DNA of 64,000 nucleotides from Dromaius novaehollandiae (GCF_036370855.1 NC_088099.1:20923501-20987500), one strand, 5' to 3'. Positions 25,301 through 40,113 are shown, counted from the stretch's first letter. Notes: generated by a model from the sequence alone, not told the origin. Made by a program: numbers and translations.

Positions 25301-28300
25301 GGTCCCCGGTTAATCAGTTTGTTCAGGTTTTGAATGCTGTATTCAAGCATATTTTTAACAATGAAAAGCTCTCTGTGTTAAAAGAAAGGACTTACGTATT
25401 TGAATCACATTCTTTTCTTTCCAATCATTTTAGTTTTTGTGTCACTTGATTTGTACTAGCTGTGGCTCATTATAAGAAGTATTTGTCAGTGTGGACACTA
25501 AGGCATGCACAGCTCTACATGTGAAATTTAATTATGGGCATGGGAATTTCCTGTCCGTTCCCTTGAAATATTGTTGCTTAAAACTTGATAGACTGAAGGT
25601 TTTGCAAATTGAAAGAGAGAACCATGAAAGAAGATAGACAGGAATAGACAGAGGAGTCCAGAGACGTCTGATGTCTGGGGACTGAAGAAAAAGCCAGGTT
25701 CCCTTAAGAGCAGTGAATGACCTTGGAGCTATTGGAACAGAGAAAAAAGAAGACACCCTAAAGGCACAGAGGGATACAGGATGCAGCCCGATGACAAACA
25801 GTGAGGGACCGGGCCCTGAAGAGAACTGAGAGACAAAAAAGCACTTGGAGAGGAGAAAGAAAGCAGGTTAGGGCTGGAGGGAGTCTCCTAGCCAAGGAAA
25901 CTTTAAGTCAGAGATTTTATTGAAAATATTGTGAACACAGGATGCATTCACTGATATTACAGTGCAAGGTACTCTGAAAAACTACTGTATAAAATTGGCA
26001 TAATTTTTGTTTAATAGATTTTTCTCTGTGTATCTATCCTAAAGTCACAAGCACTCGAGGTTGTAGCAATAGCAAGGCTATGCTGCTCTTGGCTTAGCTG
26101 GAGATCTAGCATAGCTAAGGGAGAGAGAGTTGTGTTTCTTCTTAGCTTTCACGTCTCAAAAAAAAGTTTGACAACGTCCCAGCTGCATGGCAAAGGGCTG
26201 AGCTATATTTACTACTGCACAACCTGACAGAAGAGAGTGACTTTGCACTGAGTAAATGAAAGCAGTGTGCTGGGAGTCTCCCTGCATGTCCTGTGGAATG
26301 CAGTTTCTTCCTCTGTTTGTGAGGATTATACAGAGTGGAAAATTTATCCTTACAGGTGGACAAGTTCCTCGGCACTCGGGAATTTTGATAGGAAGGGATT
26401 ATATTAAGCATTTCCTAAGCATTCAGAGGCTCTGACTGCAGAATCCAACCACCGGTACAGAACTTTGCTTCATCTTTCAAACTCACATTTAAGAAAAAAC
26501 CTGTGGTTTGTAGCTCTCTGTTCAGTTTGGGTTCTTATACCATGACCATTGTTTCCATCAGTGCACTCTGTAATGTACCCAGCACGAGCAACATTTCTCT
26601 CTCTCTCCTACCTCTCTCCCTCGACCCTTTGCTCCATGCTGCCTGCCATGGGGCATCCCTGGGGGCAGAGCATCAGCCCTGTCATGAGCAGCATCTTGGC
26701 ATATAGGGCCATGGGTCAGAGCCAGTCTCTCTTTTACGCTCTCCCTGGGGTAGGAGGTAGCACTCATTCCCAGCACAGCCTTGCAAGGGGCCCTAGCACC
26801 ACGGCAGAGAAACAGGGGATTCAGGCTCATGAGATAAATGAGGACCCCTTCATTATTATCCTTTCTCCCTGCTCTAAATCCATTCCTGGTTCAGCACCAA
26901 GGAGTAGAGGAGCACTGCTAGCTGTGGTCTGATGGCTAATGGATGCGTGTCGATCAGAGGAGCCTGAGATGAAGTTGCAAGCTTCTCAGGTATTTTTCTC
27001 TGCCTACCTCTGTGATGCCTGTCACAGTCACTTATTGGCTGCTTTTCACCTATGAGCATTGAGCAAATTTCAACCAAGTGTTGCTAGCGTAGTGACAGTG
27101 CTATTGTCACTTGTGGTGCAGCTACAGAGAGCTGGATGTTATCTCCATGCTCTTGGGAGGAAAAACATCAAAACACAGGCAGACAGTAGACAGTTGCTGC
27201 ATTGTCTTCCTGAGTTTGCAGATGGTGTGAAAATAGTGACCTTTCATCTTAGCAGAATGCTAAAATCTGAGACTTAATTATGACAGCTGCATTTGCATTA
27301 ACTATTTCAGTTCCTGAGCATCTTAGCAAAACATTCAAACAATGAGCTTTTGCTAGGTATAGTTGCCTGCCAGTCCTCTTTATGTCATGATAATGACCCC
27401 CAGTTCGAAAGATGAACTTTCCAGCTTCCACCCTGTTAACTTGTGACAGTTGTCACTTGCCAGTGTGCATTGGCATGTTGGAAAAAGAAAATGTAGGTAA
27501 AGAAAATACTTTGAATTTAATAATGAGAAAATACTGAGTTCTGTACTGATTATATTATTTATATTCCTGGTTAGGATGGTAGAAGGTCTCACTCCCCTGA
27601 GTCAGACTATGGAGAAGGTACGCTTGGTCATCAGCAGTTCTTTCTGAGGGCTTTCTCTGGGGCATGTCTGTTTGGTACTCAATTGTATGGGCAGAGCTAC
27701 AGCTGAGGAGCTTTTCAGTACCACTTTACTAGTCATGGTCATTGAATTACTGTATGAAGAATATAAATAACTGAATAGTCATTTTGCTACAAGCACAATT
27801 TTGCACCTTTAGAGCTGGAGATGCAGCTGAATTTCAGCTAAAACCCAGAAACTTAGAGCTATATTATTTAGTATCAGAAAGAACTCCCTTCAGAGTTCAA
27901 AATTGTTTTTCTGCCTACACAACTTTCTTGCTTTATAACCTTAACTACTCTCAAAGTTAAGACCTTTACCTGTCTCTAAGCATTATTTCTGGAGAAAGTA
28001 GAATGTGAGGAGTTTGCAGTAGGAGGTATTAGTATATGAGACTGAAGGATGCAATGAAATTCGTACAGTTGTATGGACTCTTTTTTCAGTGCTATCATCC
28101 ATTGAACGAAAGGATAAAAATATAAAAATAGACATATATTTGAAAGCTATCAGTCTTATTTGCAACTTATTTTAACTAAACACTATCACCATAGTCTCCA
28201 TTGTTTGGTATTGGAGTCACATGGTCTACTGATGTACAGGTAATGTCACAGTCGCAAAGTAGTGTCTTTCTGTTTATAGCATACTTAAAGAACAATTGTT

Positions 28301-29000
28301 AGGAAATGCAAACTTCAGAAAAGCCTGAGCTTTGAAATAAAATAATGTAAATACCTCATTTAGCCTTATCTCATGACAATCCAAAAAACAAAGGGTATAT
28401 TTCATACTGCTATCAAATTGTGAAGGCCTTTGTATCAACTTAGTTGCAGTTGAAGAATTCTCCTACTTCTAAGAAGAGTGAGAGAGGCACCTCAGGCAGT
28501 CACTGAGATACTGAGAAAGAGGACTCAGCTGAAGAGAGTGTCAGGATTTAGTAGAGAAGAAAAGAGGAGGAAAGAGCAGCTCACTGTAGACTGCAGTAGC
28601 TGGTAGAGTGGGGATGGGGCCAGAGGGGAGAGGAAAAGAGACGGGGGGAATAAAATGCTTACCCATTATTTGTCCAAGGAATAATGTCGGGGTAAAATAT
28701 ATAACTGCTACTGAGATTCTGACAGAATTACAAGCATCAGACCAAACTGACTCACTTGCTATCAGCTGTGACTATATAAAACATGCTGCTTCTACTAAAT
28801 TTGGCAAAAGGAAATACAAAATGAATGGTTTGCACATAAAGAGCTAAATTTTATGCTGATTTGCCATATGTCCTTTGCCACCTCAGAGAAATAAAGATCT
28901 GAAGAGCATAAACATGCAAAAAATTATTGGCCAGGTTCTGCATGTTTAATATTCCTAGTTCTTCCAAGAGTATACAACAGTCTTACAGCAGACCTGACCT
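19360..29000. other. Gene-free intergenic DNA
   Basis: No gene is recognised. There is a perfect 12-bp tandem pair (ATTCATTTGAAC) at 23977-24000 and only scattered short simple repeats. Open frames up to about 128 codons (23529-23915, 26549-26932) have no domain motif, splice context or codon pattern that would support them. Confidence 0.6.
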
Positions 29001-30142
29001 GATGGAGAATTCCAGCAAGGACTTGCCGTAGGGTAACTGGGAGCAGAATATGAACCATTTATGGGTTCCTTTTTCTTCTTTTGGGAGTGTGTTATTTACA
29101 CTGAGAAAGGCAAGTCAGCTTGTTGATACTCGTTCAATTAGAAGACTGTTCCCAGGGAATATACTTAGCTTGTAAAATTTGGGGTAGGGACTGTCTTTTT
29201 GTTCTGTATTAGTGCCAGGTGGCCTTGGTCTCTAAACAGGAGTTCTGGTTGCTCTAATAATAAATAATCTTAAATGATTATAGCAAATCTTGGATTGGAG
29301 GTGACAAAGAGGTGCAAAGAAGTAAGCCAGTCAGTTATAAAAGTCCAGTCTAGATTGGCCCAACCTTTTCAGTGCTGCAAGCCAAATGTCAGCTTTCAGG
29401 CACCTCTGTAAGCTGATCTCTGGAGCTCTATCAGAGCACCCCACAGGTGGGGTGACAGTTTACAGAGTAAGTGTTTGGGCATGTGGAGGTGCTTGAAGAG
29501 GTAATAGGCCAGATGACACAGTCCTGGCAGCCAAATCTGACTCATGAGCTGCCACTTTGATCTAGGATTTCCATTACACTCATGAGAGCTGCTCCGTTTT
29601 TCTCAAACGTTGATATATTTCTCATTTTCCCCTGTATTTGCGTAACTCGTGTAATCACTGTGAAGTGACTTGCAAGTTCTCTGTAAGTATTCCATAATCC
29701 GTGCTTGGGAGTTGTGTCATGCTGATTAGGTGTGATTGTTTAGGATCCTGGGATTAAGGTTTTGTTTCTGTTCCTTGGCCAAACGAGACTTCAGACACTT
29801 AAAGCAGCAGCGTAGATGCCAGCAGCACTGTCTTCCCACCTGCTCTGTAAGGGCAAAAGCTGTATGCTCAGGTGCAATCATTGAAGATGGGCTCACTGAG
29901 GCTCATTTGCAAAAGGACTGTGACTCATTTGCACCTCCCAGGTTATAATGCAACTTTGAACTACCTCCTGTTAAGGGCTGTATTCAAAAGGCAGAAGGCA
30001 AGGCTTCAGTATAAACAGGCAGTGGGATGATGTTTATGAGTCAGGATGAATGAAGTAAGTGTCAGTCATATACTGCAGGCAATCACTTATCAGAGAAATA
30101 CATACGTACGGCTCAGTTGTTCTCTTGTAGTGTAAGAATAAG

Positions 30143-30184
30143 ACTGTGGTGGAGCTATACTGTCTTTACACTAGCATAAGAAAG
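30143..30184. repeat. Decayed ancient amniote repeat copy
   Basis: ACTGTGGTGGAGCTATACTG followed by TCTTTACACTAGCATAAG matches the second half of the same family ('CAGTGGAGTTATACTGATTTACACCAGCATAAG'). Confidence 0.45.
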
Positions 30185-31147
30185 ACATAAAATAGGACTA
30201 TATAATACATGTATGTATACAAATTGTATCGCAAAAATTACATTTCTGCTCCTCTGAATTGAACATTTAAAAATATTAATGGGCTAGGAATTTGCAAAGA
30301 ATCTCCATCATATAGTGTAGAACTTGTGTACGGTTTGGAAACATAGTAAACTAAAGCTAAATACAGACTTTTTTTTTTAGTACAGAGCAATAAAGGGCTA
30401 AAAGTGGAGCAAAAAGAAGGGAACCTTAAAAAGGGGGTGTACATAATTCAGAATTAATTTTTAAGATGTGTGTAGAAATCTGAGGATTAGCCTGAATAGA
30501 CAGCAAAAGCATGAGCACACTCAAGGTTCAAAGACAGGAAGAAGGAGTCACCTTCACTCCAAATCTATGGAAAAAAACATTAGCAATACATTTATCCACT
30601 CAGAAATGTAGCAAACTAATGTGCTTTTCTCTGCACAAACTCTTTAAAAAAAAAAAAAGTTTCAATTTAAGGTTGCTGTAGTCTCTTTCAAAAACCTATA
30701 TGGCCATGGTTTTACTTTTATTTGAGAGTTACTCTCTGCTCCAAGACATATGGTGACAGGTTGTTGCAATACAACACTGACAGGAGCACAGGCCCGAGAC
30801 GTCGGGTGACAGATCCTTCCCAAAGCGTGGCCAAGGTCACTGTTCCCATGTCTACTGGGAGAAGGGTGGCCACTAACGTCGCAGCAGTCAGAGCTAGAAA
30901 CTTGCCTTGCCTCCTCAACTGAGTGCTTTCCTACTCTCCGGTCCTACTCTCATCTCGTGTGAATGTGAAGAAATGTAATCAAGCCTGTTTGTCACCAAAG
31001 GAAGGAAAGAAAAAGGGTCATTTTTGTGGTCAAAGGGAGCAATTGGATAACACATTTTGGGGATCTGATAAAAGAAGATCTGAACACAGAGTTACTAATG
31101 TACTTGGCCTGAGTAGATAACCAAAAATCAGCCTCATAAGAGTTGTT

Positions 31148-31173
31148 ATAATAACAAATTATAATAACAAATT
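31148..31173. repeat. Perfect 13-bp tandem duplication
   Basis: The unit ATAATAACAAATT occurs twice head-to-tail with no mismatch, indicating a recent local slippage event. Confidence 0.95.
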
Positions 31174-34100
31174 GCTAATGGAGTCAGATAATTCTCTGAT
31201 GCTATCATGATCCTTTTCGAAGACTGTACACAGTCCTGATCCCTGAACACAGCAGAAATCAGGCAGCGAGGAATGGTGACTTTTTTCCACAGTTTCAAGT
31301 CTTTTTCTAGCTCACACTCTTCCCAGAAAGTTTTTTCTCCAGGGTTTTATTAGGGTTGTCCTCCCACTAGTTGTTCTGGCAGTCTCATGGGCTTTTTTTC
31401 TCTTGCGCAGTTTTTCCAGAGTTTGCTTCTGTGAATTATTTTCTGTGTCTGTCAGTTGTGCACACACGCACAACACACACACTCTGCCAATGGATGCTCA
31501 GTATGTGTTTTTTTTCCTGTATTGGTACCCAGGGAAAGTCATGGGATACCGTTATCTTGAATAAAAAGAGGATGCTGCAGATTCAGTGCAGTTTAAACTG
31601 TTCTATAAATACATCACACATGGTAATATGTTGCAATCAATGTTGCGCTACTTAAATGCTAATGTGGGTATTTCAGTAAGAGGGGGAAAGGTCTTTGGGT
31701 AGCTAATGCAAGATAATTCTCTTCTTCCTGTATAAACTTTCCAGAGAATAAATGTAAATTCAATATGTTGTTTGTTCTATATTGTCATCTTTAAAAAGGG
31801 AATTCCTTTAATGTAAAAGTCACTTTTACATAGTCACTAAGCCTGCCATACAGTTCCTTTTCCTATTGCATGTGTTTGACATCTGTAAGAAATATTGTAC
31901 ATGGTACAAATATACAGCCTACCACTCAAGCCATGCAGAAAATCTGGAGGACATGGCAGAAGCTCAAGACATCTGAACAGAGCTTTTACTGTTAGAGAGG
32001 TACATGGAGTTTTAACCAGAATGATCTTGATTAGCTAAAATAGAAAAAAAAGATAAAGTATTTCTGTTTTAAACATTTAATGGTGGGCTCATTGCCTATG
32101 TTATAGAGTGGAAGCAGTGGGAGTGAGCAGCAAATGTTTCAACGATAGAATTCCAGCCTTCCGCATGTTTAAGTCTAGGAAAAATTCCTTCATTCCTTCC
32201 CATGTTCTGATACCTTAGAAATAATAGGAAATCATTAAGTCAGATTTTTAGTTTGCCAGTAACTTTTCCTGTCTTCTAGTTTAAAGCACACGAATCCTAA
32301 ATTTTTTCTAATATGCATCATAAATTTAACCTATTAATTTGTAATGATCTCTTATACTGACAAATAATTATCTATATCTAAATTTTATTCTTTATTCAAA
32401 AACCCACTCTCCACTTGCCCACTTTTCAATTCTCATTTTTTCACTGGTAAGAGAAAGACAATATAAACAATAAAAAAATTGTTAAGACAATATGAAACAT
32501 ACAGGACTACCACACACTTCTGCAGACATCAAATCCCTGAGTAAGATTTGCTGTCCCAGCCTCAGTGCAGATTGCAGCTGTGCTATTAAAGGCTAGTTCC
32601 CAAGGGTCTTTCCTCCCCCATAAATTAACTAGAAATAAAGGGGGATGAGGAAAGAAGTAGGTATTGACAGTATTAGGAGATGTGATCAGCTTCTATCTAG
32701 ATGGAGTAGTTCAAAGCATTGCCTAATGATTTAAATTTAAGGGTACAGTCCTGTGAGGTATTAAGTCCTCCCAACACCTCTTCATTTGAGGATGTTCTGA
32801 GGGAACTAAGGATCAAAAAGGACGATAGGTAAAATACGTGGAGCTGTACTGACAGGTCAGCTCAGAGCTCATGTGGCACCTGTATCCCGGTTTGCAGTAC
32901 AGCGCAAGAGCAGAGAGCCCCGGAGGGGCTCTGGCCAAGGAGTGAAGGCATGGCCCAGCCCACACCTGGGCTCAGCTTTGCCAGCCCAGCCCCAGCCTGG
33001 CAGGGCTTGCTTCATCCCTAGCCTTCCTGAATTAAGCCCACAGGCCTCATGGTGTCTTCACACACTCCCACACCCTGTCACGGCTACCAGACCCTGCCCT
33101 GGCCTCCGCATCCCGTCATGCAGCCCACTGGCTGCTGGATCATCTCTCTTTCATGTCCTCTCTCTCCTTTCTGGATGTTGTCTCTGGGAATGGTGCTGGC
33201 TCTCCGGAAGCAGGGAATCTAGATCATGGAGACAAAAGTCACTGTTACCTTCTGGGACATTCTTTGCAGGATAAATTTTCTAAGTGAACAAAAGCATGAA
33301 ATCTAATATTTCATGGCAGACATGGTCTTTCATAGGACAGCTGGCCAGACTAAATATAAAACAGAAAAAACTAAACTGGTCTCCGAAGCTGCCTGGGACG
33401 TGACCTGGCACTCCTGGTGTGCAAGAGTGTATTCCATATTGCGAGGACTTTCCGAAGATTAGCTAAATCATAGCCCATCTTTGGCTGATTTACCCTTTCA
33501 AGAGCAGCCTGATAGAGTTCTGCCTCCCCTGTACATCCCAGAGCAGTTTTGGCAAATCTTTCAAAATGGTGTGAGTACTAGGGGTGATACACAGGTGTAT
33601 GGACTGCTAAGCCCGGGTTCGTTCCTGCCAAAGTATAGCATGGACACAACTGGAGTAAGCAAAGACAAACTGGAGTGATGGTTTGCAGGCAATTGATCTT
33701 TGCCATTTGGCTTAGCATGCCTGGTCCTGAGAGCAGCTGTGGTTACTAAACACTAGGGATGTAGCAGCTGACCATTGTATCAGCCCTCATGATGGTGTTT
33801 TTCCACTTGCTTGCTCTAATACTGCCCATCCCAGTTCTCTCTTGTGTGATGGGCAAGAGGAGACACAGAGGCTGTTAGCCAAACAGCACAGATGCACCAT
33901 TTTTAAGTTTCTATGCCAGACTTAATATTTTTCAGAAGAGATGCCTGTTTTTCAGGTGAAATGTACTGATTCCTCTGCTTTGGAAAAGCTCTTTTAGGCA
34001 ACTAACAAAGGGGACTATTAATTACAAAGAGGCAGTTCTCTAGTTATAATTATGCAGCACTTTCTGTGAGGTATATCTAAACAAGAAATATTTAAGAGAT

Positions 34101-35635
34101 CTAAGTATTTACATAGGCATTTTTATTGTGTAAAACATACTGGAATATGTCTCTAGCATTATTTAAGAAAACAAGGGTGGCCAATCCCAGTGTTCTAGGT
34201 CGTGTTATATTCCCCAGTAAAAGGTGTGCTTATATGCAGAGCTGCCCAAACGCTCGTAGCTATTTTTGCATTGAAAATCTTGCAATACCTTTCTCTATTC
34301 TCGAAGACATTCCGTTTGGTTGTTTCCATTTTTTACCTGTAGTTATACTGTTTTGGGCCGTACCTTTGTGAGAACTTATGTGACCACTTGTGTGGAGGCT
34401 GATAACTCTGCAGCAAAGTCCTGCCGCTCACACAGAAGCAGTGCAGGAAGTGGTGGTGTTGATCCACTCAGTGGCGACACTGGCACTGTCTCCCTGCCTG
34501 GTTTTGGGTAGCACAGTGCTGAAGGCACAGTCTCCCAAATGAAGGGTAATCTGAGGTCTCTCCACACAGGTTGTTTTTAAGGCCATGGTATACTTTGCAA
34601 GGATGCAGGTGAAAGCTGTTTTTTCTCAACCAATTTCTAGCTCAATTAATTACAAATCTCTAATCTAGAAGTGTCCTGGGGAGTGTCAGTCAGATAGGGA
34701 AACTCCCCAAGCTGTTGGGAGGTGCTTCTGCTCAGCGTGACAGCCCTCAGATGGGCCCTGTGCCCTGCTGACCTGGGAGGTGAAGGAGTTCATCTCCTCA
34801 GAGCAGCAGGCCTGTATTTGTATAGCACAGGAAAAAAGAAGAGTGAAGAGGGAGGAAGAGAGGGGAGAAAAGGAGGCAAAAAGGTGGCAAGGAAGCAGCG
34901 GTCGGGCGGAAATCTGCACGCATGTGGTGGGTTTGGTTCTTCAGTGTCAGTTTGCCAGCTTCCAAGAAACAAAGTGTTACATTTTTTTGGTTTATCTTTA
35001 AAGTAGTTTCTAATTATTTATCATGTTTTTGATAGATCAGAAAGTAGTGGCACTGTTATAAAAACTCTGGAAGGAGTAAGCCAGATGAAAATGGCACAGC
35101 TGTTTATGCAGGCTTTTCTAGCCTCCCAAGAACAGGGCTCGCACTGCGGCACGAATATGCACTGCTTTTCGTTGGCTCACACCCACTATTTATGTCACGG
35201 CCAGACAGCTTGCATTAGAGTTTGGCCCTGATGTGAAGAAGCCCCGTTATTTGAATTTAATTGAAAAACATCGAGTCACAATTCAGATTTTAAAGCTTTT
35301 TAATTAGTGAAAAGTTAGGATGGAAAATTCAGTTCAGCTACGTACGCTCAATCAGGCCAAGGCTTGAAAGCTGGATTTGTACGAGTTAGGTGTTTACAGC
35401 AAACTGTGCCTCTTACCCTGTGAGGGCGATGAGCACTCCTGTGCCTCTGGCTTCACCCAGGGCTGAGAGCTGTGGGCACTTGGGAGACGGCAAGTGTTCA
35501 GTGCTCCTAGCACCAGCGCTATGCACCAGGTTAGACGTGGAGCTCCTGTTAGTGCTCTCATGGGAAGAGATGCCTGTATGTGACCTAGGACTATCCTACA
35601 GCTCTTGACAGATCGTCATATTCAGACAGGTCTAA

Positions 35636-35700
35636 TGCCAGCGGAAATCCAGAATAGTCCCATTCACCTAAGTGGTGTTACATCAGTATAAAGCTGTGTG
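35636..35700. repeat. Decayed ancient amniote repeat copy
   Basis: GGAAATCCAGAATAGTCCCA, then TTCACCTAAGTGGTGTTACA, then TCAGTATAAAGCTGTGTG matches the full two-armed motif with several substitutions. Confidence 0.45.
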
Positions 35701-38081
35701 AAGTATAAAGCTTATTCATGTTCCACTTCAGATGTGGAAGTTTTATTATGGACCCCATGTCTGGGTGCTTTGGGTCCTGAAGACAAAGAAATTATCTAAG
35801 GATTCCCGTGCATGAATATCTCACCAAACACTTCTTCGCCTCTCAGTGAACTGCAAATTAACATTTGAAACAGTTCACAGCTCTCTGCCTCGGTATAACG
35901 TAAAACAGCTTAGGCTTCTAGGATGTTAGTGTGCTCTAAATTACACTGTGAGCCATATAGGCCTTTACCTAGACCAAGACCAAAGGGAAAAAAAGAGATT
36001 TAGAAGTAAGACTGGGATTCAGTATTTTCAATGATTTATTCATCCACCAAAAGAAATTTTGAGAGAACCAATGTGATAAACAAGCATGGGTTGAATCTGG
36101 CAAATAGTTTTGGATTAAAAAAAAAACACAAAAAAACCCCACTGAAATTGTTCAGTTTGGCATTTCCCAAACCACATATTTTGATTTTCAAACTAGATTC
36201 ATAGGCATACCTGAGCACAGCTCACATAACTGAGGAAGAGGAGGTCTGTTGCAGAATGACAAACTACTTGCAAGCTGAAGTCCATGTCTAGAACAGTCCT
36301 CTGGAATGGGAAATGAGGCCAATTTTTTCATCTGGTCAAGTCAGAATAAGGATGTGAAGCCAGCTGTCCTCCCTGTTGGAGATGTAAGAGAGGACAAAGG
36401 AAAACAAAACTTTTTTTATCCCTGTTTTTTGATTAGTTAAAAAGTAGCTACATTAGCTAGGCTAACTCAGGACAGTCTTTTTTTTCCCCAAAAAACTAGA
36501 AAAAAAAAGATTTAACTATCTCTGCTTAGAGCAACCCTTCTACGCGTTTTTCCTTAGCTGAGCCAAGCATGAGCACAGCTACATAATGTCCCTAGGTGTG
36601 AAAGACTGTGAACATGGATAAAGGAATTACCGTATATTCTTGTTCTTGATTTGAAATTATGATAAACATTTATCTACTAATGCAAATCAAATTCACTCCA
36701 TGAAGATTGATTTCCAAATAATTTGACCTTGTCTAATAAGTCTTCTTGGCCAGATGAATTACAGGGACTTTGCGCTGATTTATTTTTGCTTATGCATAAA
36801 GTGCTGTGTGTTTGCTCATTTATTATGCTTAGCACATCGGACTCAGGAAGATTATCTTATTTGAAAATTAAATTTCCTACTTTCATATCTTTACATAGGC
36901 CTCACTTCAGCTGTTTGACTATGGCCCTGTTCTCCAACATGGAGAAAATCTACCGGAAACAAATGACTTTGTGTTCTGAAGTTTGCATGTTAGACAATAA
37001 TCCTGGAACTGTCATCGATCTGTGTATACCGATGTTCTGATGGAAGAAAAAAAACAAAATAAAACAACATAAATATTACTTTAAACATTTTACTCTCCTC
37101 TATGTTCGCAAATAGTAACATGACTTAATCATAATCATATGGTTATTGTGTCACTACAGGGAGAATTTGCCATTGTTTGATTGCCTTATCCTTAGTCTGT
37201 ATTTCTTAACTTATTCCAGCTTCTGTTACTCTCTACATTAACTCCATCTCAACTCTGGAAATTTTTGGCAGGCTGGATCCCAAGTTGCTGACAGTAATGG
37301 AAAGGCTCCCTTTCATTTTAATAGCCTGCCCATCAGGCCCATGATGTCAACAGTGTCTTAAGTTCTTGAATGTATTTTAAACCATAAATATATCGTAACA
37401 GAACTGTGTGAGAGGGAAGATAATTGTGCTCGTAATTACTCTTTTTCATATTACTATCTTATATTTCATTTGAAGTAACCTCATGTTGCTAATTTCTTTT
37501 GATTATCCCAGTTCTCTTTTTCCCTCTGAATTTGCTTACATTTGAAAATTTCCTATATATTGTATTCTCATTTAATCAACTGCCCCTTCTAGAGCATTTA
37601 TGATTTTAGTATAATTGTTTCAACACTGACATCTTCAGCATCTCCCTAGATACCTCTTTGCATCTATTTCAACAAATTGCAGCCCATTTATCATTATTTA
37701 TTGTTTACAGTCCTTCAAGTGGTCCATGATTCATCTCAAATTTTTTAATATAGATCTCCTCATTTTTTAAAATATGAATCTGAATGATGTCATTTGGCCA
37801 ATTATCTAAGTAAAGGGGAGTAGAATTATTCATTGAAAAATTTTTGTGTTTTGGCAGCTGCATGGAGGACAATAGATATAGCTTTCACAAAACTCAGCTA
37901 GTCATGTAAATCCTTCCAAGGAAGCAACAATACAAACTTTTCTGTCATATGATATGTGTATATATCTGTATATAGATGCACACATATATATGCATACACA
38001 TTTACTTTTATTTTTTAATAAAGTTTTAGCTATATTAAGATGTTTTGGGATTCTCTACAAAATATTTAAGCACATTACAGT

Positions 38082-38115
38082 GTGGAATTACACTGATATC
38101 AATAGAATTATATCC
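38082..38115. repeat. Decayed ancient amniote repeat copy (short)
   Basis: GTGGAATTACACTGATATCA followed by ATAGAATTATATCC resembles one arm of the same dispersed family. Confidence 0.3.
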
Positions 38116-40113
38116 CTGAAAAGATGCATTTAATATCTTTGGGTTTGAGCTTCAGGACTTAAAGGTAAACTAATTCTAAAATAACTTCAAATAGTTTTTC
38201 TATTAATGGAAGTGTCAACATTTAAATTATGGATATCTGTTATTGACTTAACAGTAACAAAAACAAGCACTGAGTCCTATAAGGAAACTGTATTGCTTTC
38301 CTTTTTAAGATGATACAGATCTGATTTCTAGCCCTTCAGCTACTCACATTTTGAGACTGAATAGTGCATATGTTGTACCTCAGAAGTGTATAATTTTAGC
38401 AGAAAAAAATACACATTTGAGATGGAGAAAAAAGTATCCCCCTGGAAGGCTGGTAGAAATTAAATAGCAGGTGTTTGAAACTGCTCAGGTGTTTAGAAAG
38501 TTATGTTTTGCTGAAGGGAGAGGAATTAGTGCCCAAAGAGCAGGCAATGTATTAAAAATGCATGAAAAAATGAATAAAAACATATGATGCATTATGGAAC
38601 CATGTGATAAAATCAGTTTCACACATTCATGCAGCTCTGCAGTTGAGTGTTGCTAACTCACAATTCTGCTGAGGGTCTCAGAATATTTAGTATATTTTTT
38701 AAAGCTCCAACTCTTAAATTCATATGATTACAGTGGGAATTCCAACTTTAATTAAAATGAAGTAAGCCCCTGCTTACAGAACAGAGCTACAAGACATGTT
38801 CATGTATACTCTAAAGGCTTAGAAATCGAAAGACAAATAAAAGCAACCTGTAAATTATTGTTTCTATAGACTTTCATTACTGTTAGATTGTAAATAAACT
38901 TTATTTGTTTCATCTGGAGGCTGCTTTATTCAAAATGAGTAACAATCTACAATACTGAGCTAAAGAGGGGAACACAATGAAATGAGACAACCTACAAAGC
39001 ATTCAATTGGATTTATTACAGGATTGCAGGGTGACAAACTCTATCTTGGTAAACTAAAGCACTAGCAATAAAGGTTAATAAGCAAATAGCAAATATGTAA
39101 TCTACCTTACTGCTAGTGAAAAGGCCCACCAAACTGCACTGTGTATTCAACTAATAAGATATGATCAATATTCATTACCAACTGTGAGTAAGGAACCCAA
39201 TAAATGATGTCGCAGCAGACAAACCATCTATTTTTTTCCTCACTGTGATTTTGGATAATAAACTCAATGACTATTTCAAAGAACAAGAAGGTTTGTTTTG
39301 AGAATTACCACAAATTTACTCATATAAAACTTTGGAATATCCTTTCACCATTTGCTACAATCAGCTGTGGGGATCATACAGGTATATAACATACATGATA
39401 ATAATGGCAGTATTACTGAGTTTGCAGAATGAAGTATCCAGAAATTAGGAAGTGCCACAATTAAGGTTTTGTGTAATTCCCATTAGGTTTTATGAGGTTG
39501 CATGTAAGTTTTGACTAGCTGAGCTAGTTAATCCCAGCACTTGTATGTAATGTTGAAGATCGCTCTTTCTATTTCAGACCTGAAGAAGCCTTTGTATATC
39601 CAAAACTTTTTTCTCCCCTGATATCATTTGCTGTAATAAAAGATACAAGCTGTGACTGCAAATCTTGCTTCACAGGTGTTACCAATAGTTTCTAATCAGT
39701 TATGTAAGTTATCTTTCTTACAGAACAACCGTATACAGAACTTTGTCACTCCTCTGCTCTTAGCTCTTCATCGAATAGCAGTGTGTTCCCCTCAGGCTAA
39801 AGGCAACTAGACTCTAAATCCAGCTTTTGGCTTTCAGTCCTCCCATCTCTTTTTAACTGTTGTCACTGCCTGCTTGACTCAGTGCCTGCGTGGAGGCAAC
39901 AGGTGAGTGGAGATAGCAAATAGCAGAAGAGACCTCAGGTGAGGTAGCCCTCCCTCCCTTTCAGAATTGCTTGCCCTCTCAAATTGCCCTTGTTCTACAG
40001 CTGACCTAAGGGATACATTCAAGTTATCACTATGTAGTCAACTATGCAATAAAGACAAAACCATTGAAAATTAGGTCCAAACTTGTTTGTAGGAAGAAGG
40101 GATAAAGTACTGC

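Larger units (their letters stand above)
29000..38000. other. Gene-free intergenic DNA
   Basis: No gene is recognised. Contents: a 13-base A run at 30646-30658, a perfect 13-bp tandem pair at 31148-31173, a 21-base palindrome at 31811-31831, a GC-richer segment at 32870-33260, and a purine-rich stretch at about 34828-34895. The 133-codon frame at 32873-33274 looks like a chance product of the GC-rich segment. Confidence 0.6.

Noticed and set aside
29348..29580. Possible hAT-type DNA transposon remnant (GGCCCAACCTTTTCAG ... GAGCTGCCACTTTGAT)
   Set aside because: The similarity is by impression only; no terminal inverted repeats or 8-bp duplications could be seen.
32873..33274. 133-codon frame in a GC-rich spot
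   Set aside because: No domain, no similarity I recognise, and Pro/Ser/Leu-rich composition as expected by chance in this base composition.
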